The notes under the pieces were generated by a model. The model saw only the letters and a program-made list of their open reading frames with translations. It made no database searches and was not told the origin of the DNA. From positions 585,045 through 649,044 of the forward strand of contig JAFCMP010000539.1 of the NCBI GenBank assembly GCA_017506865.1: DNA of 64,000 nucleotides, in the 5' to 3' direction. The translations under genes were made by a program, and so were the position numbers. Position 1 is the first letter of the stretch. Each line of letters starts with the position of its first letter. Of this stretch, positions 11,349 to 20,600 are shown piece by piece. Source of the stretch: Tribonema minus. Its lineage: Eukaryota; Sar; Xanthophyceae; Tribonematales; Tribonemataceae.

Positions 11349-12808
11349 TGGTTGTGCAGCGGCGATGCTGGCGGCGCACAGCGGCGGCGGGAGGGGAGGA
11401 AGGAGGGTATGATGCAGGCGCCGTGCAGTTCGTCGTCGAGCTCGCGCTGTTTGAAAGGTTGCTTGCACGTGCACGGCACTGAAGAAGCGCCACCAGGCCG
11501 CTTTAAAAGGTGCGTTGCTGGCATACGCAGTAGCTGGACTGCCACGGTAGCTGCACTGAGCTCTGAGCACAGCTCCACCGGCAGCAGCTGCAAGGTGGCT
11601 TGCGCGGCGGTGCCAGCGGCAATGGCAGCGGCGGCGGCAGCTGCGACGGCAGCGGCGGCGGCAGCAACAGCAGCAGCGGCGGCGGCGGCAGCCTATCGGA
11701 AACAGATGGAAACAGATGGCACATGCCAGCAGACACCAATCAGCAGCGCCTCAACAGTCAGCCAGCACACACTGCTACCGCGCCACCAGCGCAATGGCAG
11801 GGGGGAGGGGTGAGGGGTCCGGGCGTTGCGTGCATAGCATTGAGAAGGACATGATGGTGCAGCGTAGGCACACACCGCGCGTCGGCCGGTGCCAGCGCTG
11901 ATGCGCGCTGCAGGCGTGTTGAGCAGTGCTGCCACACGAGCAGGTCGACTTTGTAGCAAGGGCTCACTCAGGCTGTTGGCAGCGCAGCGTGTAGCGGGGC
12001 CGCAGCACGGCCCAGTTGTCGCGCATGCACGCATTGGAACAGCGATGGCAGGGGCGAATGGTGGCAATCGGGGTTGTCATGTGCTCAGGAGCAGCGGTCT
12101 GTATGCCGTGGATTGGGCATGTATATTTCCACATGCGCCCCCTTGCGGTCAAGCGGAGACGGGTCTGTGAAGTCTGTGGCTTGATTAAAGGGCAGAGAGA
12201 GGCAAAATCTGACAGACAGCTGTGTCACCAATCCATTCAGCATCATAGCTGCCACCAATTATGCTGCATCTTGCACACTGCTTCAAGTGCAACTCTGCTG
12301 TCATTTAGACCATGCTCATGGATTTGCTGCTTTCTCAGACAGTGTACTGGCCTCGCTGCGCGCATCACCAGCTGTTTTGAGCAGTTTTCAGTGTGCACGT
12401 TGTGTCAACAGCGACACTACAATGGGTGACCGGTGCGCAGGTCGACATCAACCGCCGTCACTTCAGGCCACTTGAGCCAGTTGTACTGTGAAGCTGCAAC
12501 AATCTGGACATGGTGGGTTCATTGCTTGGCGCCCGAGATCAACAGCCATGCGCCTTGAGTTGAGCACTGCTTCACTGCGCATTGCGGTCCACTGCAAATG
12601 TAAATGTAGCACAAGAGCCGAAACAACAATGCAACACAGTATGCTGGATTATGACAGCGTCAGTGACAGCAAGTCGCTCCCTTGCTGAACCAGCACAATT
12701 TGCAAAACAGCTGAATTCCTGGGCTGATCCGACAGGTACGTATGTGTATCATTTGACATCAGCATGCTGTTCTGATTGCCACCGGCGATAATGCCAGCTT
12801 CAACCTTG
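11349..12808. other. Tail-to-tail intergenic region
   Basis: It contains a GCN-type trinucleotide repeat tract at about 11615-11700 and otherwise no frame with a recognisable domain. It should hold the two 3' UTRs of the flanking convergent genes. Confidence 0.5.
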
Positions 12809-15007
12809 CTATCTGCAACGCGTTATGGCATACACGGTGATTTTGTCAGAGCGGTACTGCGGATGCAGCAACTCGCGCGGCACCGCCGCCACCGCAAAGC
12901 TGCGACTCAGCTCTGCCATCAGCAGCTCAGTCGTCGCGCGAGAACGCTCCTGATAAGACAGTAGAATCACCAGCGGTTTTCTCCGGTGCCTGATGCTGCT
13001 ATCAGCGGCGTTGGCGGCGCTTTCATCACAATTACTTTGGACGGTATGCATGCTAGTATCATCGCTGACGCATCTGCCGGAAGCACTGCCGCCGCTGCCG
13101 CCGCCGCTGCCGCCGCTGCTGCCGCCGCCGCCGCCGCTGCGGCTGCCGCTGTCGCCGTCGCCGCCGCCGGTGTAGTCGTCACAGGAACCCTGATTGCAGC
13201 TGCAGCAGCTGGGGCCGCATGTATCGGGCGCTGCGGCAACATGCCGATCCCCCCCCGACCCCCTTGTAAGCGCCTCCAGGGTCCGCACCAGCGGCGGCAC
13301 CAGCTCGTTGAGCCACACCACGTCGGCAGCGATGATCAAGTCGAGGTTGGCCAGCGAGTCGTTGATAGCGGGGGGGTCGTACCAGTCGAGGGCGAGTGTA
13401 TGGATGGCGGTGCTGGTGCAGTGCTCAGCATTGAGTTTCACGTTGGCGGCGAGGTTGGCGAGGGCGTACGGAAGGTCGGAGAGGATGACTTCCTGATGAG
13501 GAAGGGATGAAGCGGGAAGAAACAAACAAATGTGATGAGACGGGAAGGAAGGACACGTGTGATGAGCAAGAAACATTATTAATCACGTGGGAAGTAAAAA
13601 CACATAAAGGTACTTCGAAGTAGACCCTATCAGTGGCAGGTGCATGCCCTGTGAGATCACGTCCAGACCGTGTGCTGCCTACTGACAGGCTGTGCTTGGC
13701 AGGGTCGTTGAGTGCATCATTCGGCAGAACGGTCCGCGATTGACATATACTCATGAATGCCAGTAACCGTTGAATACGCCAAGTTGATTGTGTGTGTGGG
13801 GGGGTGCATTGGGCTCATGCCCGGCTGTGGCTGGACAAGCAGTGACTACACAAGGGTATGTAGCAGAGCCACACCACAAAGCAGCAGCCTGCCATGCCTC
13901 GCTGACCATGGACAGCACCATATCGACTGCGGCGGTATGAGCCGCTAAACAGGCTCAGCCATACACAACTTGCCGCACAACACCGTCACTGACAATGCGA
14001 CAAGATCACACGCGCAGTGTGGTCGTCACCTTGGCGCCCAGATAAGCAGCCGCCAGACCCGCAAGCCCTGTGCCCGCTCCAAGCTCCAGCACGCACGTTC
14101 TGCCCGGCACCACGTGACAGTTTGCATGCTCCATGTACTTTGCCAGCACCATGGCGCCGTCCTGCACAGCAATAAAGCGGATTGTATGCATCGTTTTACG
14201 TATCAAACTTCCCAGATTCACTGGGGAGTGAGTCTTTCTTAAAGCGCAGGTAGGAAAAGCTGGTGTGCGGGCACTGTCGCTACACTTGAGGCTGCAACTG
14301 CTTTATGGCTGAAAGACGCAACTGACGCATGAGCATTTCTGCAAGACATGGACTGCCGACGCACATGCTCGTAGCCTGCCTGACAGGAAGAGACTCGTGC
14401 TGGCTGCATTAGCTGGCGCTATGAAGAGCAGAGTTTGCTTCTGCTCTGCCTGCGCAATTACATCAACGCCAGAATCGAACGACTCCACACACCAATCAGC
14501 TCACTGCCACTTGCAATCGCTGGTACTCAGTCGGCAGCAGAAATCTCAACGCGGCACACTCACCCACGTAAACAGGCCCGTGCCAAGGTCAGAATTCTCC
14601 ACATCTCTGATCTCCAAGGGGTGGCCAGCAATGGTGAAGTTGCCCCCTGCTTCTCTTTCGAACTCCCTCCAGGGCAGCGCCAGCAGAGGTCCGTGACTGT
14701 CTGCATCGCTGCCACCACGGAGCTCTCGAACTATGACGCTGATGCGGGCGACCCGCTTCGGTACACAGGCCCAGGAAGTGGCAGCCGTCAAAGGGACGAA
14801 CTGCCCATCACTGTTGGCAACGTCAACCCTGCCGTTGGAGAAGTTTAGTTTTGGCAACATGCAGGCTAGCTCAGCCAGGAGAGCAACGCTTGATGCTGCT
14901 GAAAGTCGGAGTCTGTGTTTCTCGATGTCACCTCCAGCGTGCACTTCGACTATATACAGGCATGGCGGTGGAGGCGCTGAAGAGGCGGCCGCTGAGTCGC
15001 ATGCCAT
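12809..15007 (-). CDS. METTL21-type protein-lysine methyltransferase
   Basis: Three exons on the minus strand: 14564-15007, 14030-14161 and 13492 down to 12809 (stop TAG). All junctions are phase 0, giving 419 residues. The assembled order matches the METTL21/FAM86 family: an N-terminal domain ending in FTIAGHPLEIRD, then DGAMVLAKYME, the SAM-binding motif VLELGAGTGLAGLAAA, the acidic-loop equivalent ILSDLPYALANLAANVKLN, and the post-motif DLIIAADVVWLNELV. Family members methylate lysines on chaperones and translation factors; which target applies here cannot be read from sequence. Exon 3 carries an insert of roughly 90 residues (Gly/Ser-rich plus several Cys) between the DVV helix and the last strands. 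Start chosen at MACDSAAASS; a Met at 15112 is possible but the preceding bases look like UTR. Unlike its neighbours, this gene shows no obvious exon-edge copies. Confidence 0.85.
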
Positions 15008-17738
15008 AGCTCGCCATGGCGCTGCAAAAAAAAATCGCCGAACTTCCAGACCATCTTCAAGTTCACGTTGAACTTGAAGTGCAACCTTGTGTGTAGTAGT
15101 GGGCGTGTACAACTTGATGCTACTTGAAGGTCACAGGTGTAGTGCTACAGAATGGCACAGCGTTGCTCCCCCTCCAGTTCTGAGTACATCCGCTTGCATT
15201 CAACTCCCATCAACACTGTTGATTCAAGAGCCACATTGATCCAGTTGAAGTTGAAGGTGGGGACCAAGAGAAACACCAGTCTGCTGCTGGAATGGCACCT
15301 TCAACAACATGTGTGCCGGCATCAGGTGCACGACCTCCTCATCCTCAGGACGTTCGACAAGGCAATTGTGGTGCAGGCCATCATGACGTCTACGCCTACA
15401 GACAACAGAGACCTTCCACACAGGCGAGGTGCATACCTGCAAATGCGTCATGTGTCACTTCATCGTGCTGTCAATGACTAGCACGCAAGGCTCCCAGAGT
15501 GTGATTTTACCTGATGAAGAACCTTGCAGATTTGCCAGTTGCTCCCAAGCACAGTCCTCTTTTCAAATCCATTTCACATTCATTTCAACACATGGAACCC
15601 CCCCCCACGTGGCACCTGCTCTCATGATCGCCCTGCCGTTGGGCAATCTTTTCTGCAGTGCTATCACATGGATGGTGTCCATCTATGCCACCATGCGCGC
15701 TCCCCCCCCCCCCCCCCCCCCCCCCCGCATGCGTCTTTATGAGTGTCAGGCCTGTCCTGACCCATCCAGCCTTCCTGCTCCTGTCTTGAGGCAATCAGGT
15801 GTGAATTCATGCATGCAGGCATGGGTCTGAACGGCGTACATGAAGGCACCACAAAGAGTTATGGACAGAAACACCATCGCCGCCACTTGGTGATGTGCAC
15901 CTGCTGTGCCCTGTGCAAATGGCAGCTTGCACTCAGTTGCTCAAGGAGCTGCCAAAAATAGCACATCCAGCAAGGAGCTGTCAAAAACAGCACACCCAGG
16001 CCTCAGCACAACGCAGCTCTGGCACAGCAGGTGCAGACATGCAAAGCAGCGCGCGACTCCTGTGACGTGCGCACTTAAACAAACACACAATAATAAAGTC
16101 TTCATTTATATTGAGGCATAGCAAAAAGAAGGTGCGTTGCAGCAATGAGGGGCCCACCACCCCATGCCGAACGCGCCTCGTCTTGTATGTATCTGTGTGT
16201 GCTGGACACAGGTGGTGGTGAGGTGGGCGAGCCGCAGAGGTGTTGTGTATCACGTTTACTTGCCGTTTTGCTTCTGCGGAGCGCAAGCACCAATCAGGAA
16301 AGCGACGAGTGATGAGCCACGCGGTCACACATGAAATGTCACCTTGAGTACATGCTTTGACAGTGCATGATCGGAAAGCAACGGATGAGATATGCGGGGA
16401 CATGGATAGAAAGCGACGGGTGAGCAAATGCGGTTACGCATGAAATCGTGGAACGTCACATGCGAAGTTGCTGTGACTGTGCGTGATGAGCGTGGCGAAC
16501 TGTTCTGCCAGCCTTAGACCCCCGCCGCACCAGCAGCAGAGTGCTCTCATTGCTGCCCCAGAGAGTCCTGGCTGTAGCGTCTGCTGCCATCTTTGCACGC
16601 TATACTTTGCACGCGTTGTACTGGCGAAGCGCATGGTGTGTCATGTTCGACATGCCTGCATGCGTGTACATAGTTGCGCTTGCTTCAGGGACCTCACTCG
16701 GTACGTGCACGCATCGCAGCGTTGAAACGCACACAAGCTCTGATCGCTGAGATGCGATTGCAAACCTAGCCATCAATGACCTCTGTGTGCTGAGCTGCAA
16801 TTGAACTTCTGGCCATAAATCATCACATGCGGATATGCTTAGAGGCTGCGATCGAAGTCTGTCCTCTGGGCTTCCACGCGCTCTTGTTCACGTCTATAGG
16901 ATAGATCAATTGCAACCTCCAGCAGCAGCTAACAACAAACGCCTCCAGTCTCATCAATAGCTGACTTGCCTGGATCCAGCTGGCCACGTGTGTGCTGCGA
17001 TTACAGAGAGCGAGCACAAGCGGAGAAGCAGCACGGCGAAGCAGGTAAACGTAAAGGTGAGAGCTAGTCAAGACGTGGCACACTGACAATGGAACGCTTG
17101 CCTTCAATAATCAAATGAAAGCCAACAAAAGTGCAAAACGTCACAGATAACGACCGATTCAAGGTGAGGTGCAGATTGAGTATGATGCAGTTCCGGGGCA
17201 TACCACCTTCAATTGTGCCAGCAAAAACGGATCAGGTCCTTTTCTTTGAATGAGACGGCGAAAAGCGCATTGTGCCTGAGCTACTCGCACCAAAGTGGTC
17301 AAACAAAAAGCTGCCCTTCTGCAGGCAGCAGCCCCGTGCATGCGCTACTTGTCGACATGAGCAACCTCCCTGTGTTGTCCACGTCATGATGCATGAAACT
17401 GTCGTTAACATGAGGGCTGACGAATCAAAGATGGTGTCAGTGGCAACTGGCGCGCATCACCCTCAGTGAAGTATTTGTACAGCGCGTACAATAAATTGCC
17501 ATGCCGTGGCTGTGCAGCTCTCGCCATCGCCCCCAAACACCAACACCTCCTGTTGGTGCAGATTGATAAATACTGTCTGACGTCAATGATCACGCCCAAC
17601 ACAGTGGCAAAAAGAATGCAGCACTCTCTCCCCGTCGCTGGCCTGGAAACCTGCCAATGTGCGCTGCGGACCAATGACCCCCTGTGCGCACCAAGTTCAG
17701 CAAGCATTGAATTTGTGCAAGGTGCGAGCTTCACTCAC
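15008..17738. other. Intergenic region with a C25 homopolymer
   Basis: No frame with a recognisable domain. It contains a palindromic stretch of TTCAAGTT/AACTTGAA words at about 15055-15085 and a C25 run at 15702-15726. An AG lies about 24 bases after that run, but no convincing exon follows. A possible fourth exon of the next gene at about 17206-17280 is discussed in that gene's entry. Confidence 0.5.
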
Positions 17739-18830
17739 CCCCAGGCGACAGGTGTGAGCAGGGAGCCGATGATGTAGCCGGGGTTGATGGTGTCAGCGGT
17801 CAAGGTGTGGAAGATGTTGGACTCGTGCACAGAGTAGGTGCCGACGCCCAGGCAGATGAGGGAGATGACGCCGAGGGCGGGGGAGGGGATCTGAGACACG
17901 ACGGGGCCCAGGACCTGCGGATCGGCACCGGCGGTTGCAGCACCTCTGGCGTCAGCACATGGGTTGCACCCATATGACCCTCACATATGCCCACCCAAGG
18001 GTTGCGTGCGAGCAGCACAGCTGTGCAGCGAGCTCGCTGCTGTCCCGCCCCCCCTCTCTCCCGCCACTCCGCCTCCAAAGAAGCTCGCCTCTCCCAGCTG
18101 CTATCGCCAGCCAGCGCCATCTCGCGGTGCTGCTCGCAGTGCACACTTTCTTCCCCGTGCCGGTATCAGGAGCACAGTGCATAAGAAGGCAGGGAAGCCA
18201 TCGATTGCAGCCGACAACCGCAGCGGCCAAGAGTGGTTTTTAGCTCACCTTGGAGGGGGGAGCCTTGCCCTCCCAGTATGTGTCCTCCGTCATCTTGAGA
18301 GCACCTGCAGCGTGATCAGCAGCACGGCAACGACTGTACGTGAGAAGGCTGTCACTGCTGCACAGTTGAGGTAAGCTACATGCGACTGCAACGTGAGATT
18401 TTGCCAAGATCGGACATCATCAAGCGCGAGAACTCGGCTTCAAGCCAGGATCACTCCCACTGCCGCCTGCCCGCCATCCCCCGCCTCGCACGCTCGCTCG
18501 CTGCGCTCCGCTCCGCTGCACGACCTCAGAGCAGCAAGCGCCTCATACAAGTGCGAGGTCTGCGCCTCCTCCTGCTGCCGCTGCAGCGCCTACGCCCACG
18601 CCATTGAAGCCCCAAAAATCGTTACAGCATAGCGTCAAGTCCCGTCACCACCAGCGCCAAACCCGCAAGCCATCGTCTAGCACGCTGCACGCACTCTGTC
18701 AGCGTCCAGATTTTCATGATCTACCTGCGGACCGGGCCGCCTTGTGCATCACGGGGGAGGGCGCCATGAACGCGCTCGCCGTCGCCAGGGCCATGGCAAG
18801 GCAGAGCAGGCACTTCATGATGCAGTTCAT
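17739..18830 (-). CDS. Small plastid-targeted membrane protein with bipartite (ASAF-type) presequence
   Basis: Three minus-strand exons are deduced: 18725-18830 (ATG at 18830), 18249-18304 and 17739-17914, joined in phases 1 and 0. The protein opens with MNCIMKCLLCLAMALATA, a signal peptide, cut at ASA-FMAP. The transit stretch has basic residues (HKAARSAG), then ALK-M, a common mature start in red-lineage plastid proteins. The mature part begins MTEDTYWEGKAPPSK. It carries one clear hydrophobic segment (PALGVISLICLGVGTY) and a second near GYIIGSLLTPVAWG, a shape like small photosystem or light-harvesting accessory subunits, which I cannot match by name. At 17739 the frame meets a stop that coincides with a donor-like GTGAGT. 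It either ends there or continues; a candidate fourth exon at about 17206-17280 would add roughly 20 residues. Targeting is well supported, function is not. Confidence 0.65.
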
Positions 18831-20340
18831 GATGCTCGTGGTGGCTTGGTATCGAAGGTACTGCTGCAGCACGACAGTCCTGAGCCGATTGAAGGAGGAA
18901 GATGTGAATTCATATCAACTTTCATATTCATCATCATGAATCAAGAGGGGTGCCATTATTGCCATGGACATTCACATGATCACACATATAATCGAGAAGG
19001 CCTTGAAGCCAAAGAACGTAGGCTGCACATGCAACATAATGCGTCAAGAACAGATGCGCTTATAGATGATTGCGTGTGCCATGAAGTAGACTTGTACATA
19101 CAAGAGGCACATGCAAAAGCTTGCCGCCACAGCAGACATTGAGCAAAATCAAACTTCATGCACGTCTTGCCTGCTGTATGCACCTGCACAAAAACACAGC
19201 TGAGGTGGCACAACAAGGGCGCTGGACAAGCGCACGCAGAACGAGCACGCTTGATGACATGTATGCCAAATAATGACGCACAGAGTAAAGTTCACAAATC
19301 AGCTGAGGCAATGAACACATTGCAGCACTAAACATGCCTGTGCAGTCAGCAGAGTGTGCGCGAATGTGCAACACCTGCTGTCAATTGATGACAAAGAGAG
19401 GCGCGTGAACATCGAACAGGGGCACTCTGCAGATTCAAGCAACACAAGTTTGAAAAGGGGGAAATCACAAGCAAATCAGACATTCCTCTGTATTTGTAAG
19501 GGCAGCTGCCAGTATATAGTATGACAACGCTGACGTGATTGTGCGGAACCAGTACCGCCCTCACAAATTGTAAGCTCAACAAACGCATCATCGGACTGCG
19601 CTGCCGCTACTGGAATCAGGACGCCAAACACTCGATACACGTTACGTACAAACTGCTCAACTACTGTACAAAAGCTAATATGCGCAAGCTGCCCAGCTGA
19701 TACGGGAGAATCCACAAGCACGGGTCGCCCGCCCGCGCTAGATGCTCACTGCCAGCACTTAACGACATCATGGGCGCACTGGTACCTACATGCGTACCGT
19801 GTCAGTGATCAGAACCAGCAACGGGCTGACAGAGGTCGTATTTGCCGCCGCTGTGACAGAAGCCGTTGCACTTCTCAGTCACGTGACCAGAACACGTCAA
19901 CTGCTAAGCATGGCTTGCCTGCGTGCCACTGCTCAGTGCCAGTGCCAGTGCGTGTACAGTTGTCTGAGTGCTGCTGCACCTGCTGAGCGCTGCCACATCC
20001 GCCCAACATAGACTTTTGCTGCTCGCGCGCACCGCAGGCTCTGCCTGGCTCCGCAACGACGCATTGGCCTGCAACGACGCATTGGCCATGGCCGGCGCTT
20101 GTGCCCGGCATTGGCAGTTTCAGCGTGTTCTGAGCGCAGTTTCGGCGTGTCATGAGTGCACAGTGGCAGTGCTCCGTGACCTCATTCTTGTGTTGTGCAT
20201 CTTTGAAGGCGACCAGGGAGGTCCAACACCGCTGTTGTTGGGGCTGTTCGAAGGACCCTCGGCAACCCCAATTGACACCTGAAGACTCGTTTGGCACGGC
20301 CGCAGCAGTGCACTGGCCGCTTCCTCAGTGATTGCTGGTC
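18831..20340. other. Intergenic region between the plastid protein gene and AMSH
   Basis: Short frames only, none with a domain. There are short direct repeats such as GACGCATTGGCC twice at about 20059-20090. Nothing here can be called a gene. Confidence 0.5.
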
Positions 20341-20344
20341 CTAC

Positions 20345-20600
20345 CCGCCCGCCTTTCGATGCACAACGCTCAGCAGCACGCGTGCGCGCAGCGTCCCACT
20401 GCACCTCGTCGACGATGACAGCCAGCGCCGCCACTCGCGCCTAGCGAAGGCCGCAGCCCTAGCCTCACGGTGCCGGGGGGGGGGGCGGGCGGTCGGGGGC
20501 ATGGGCGGGGTGGGTGGGTAAGTATCAGTCACCGGCCCGCCTTGCGCAGGTCCACAACGCTCAGCGGCGCGCGTGCGTCCCACTCCACGCGCGCGTCGCC
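20345..20600 (-). repeat. Decayed copy of the last AMSH exon tail
   Basis: Plus-strand 20347-20425 (CCCGCCTTTCGATGCACAAC and onward) mirrors the end of the last AMSH exon at 20536-20600 with substitutions and small indels. So the terminal exon edge, which has no splice donor, was also duplicated outward. Confidence 0.65.

Noticed and set aside
12986-13510. A 174-residue plus-strand frame with a long Ala run
   Set aside because: Antisense to the last METTL21-type exon; no domain.
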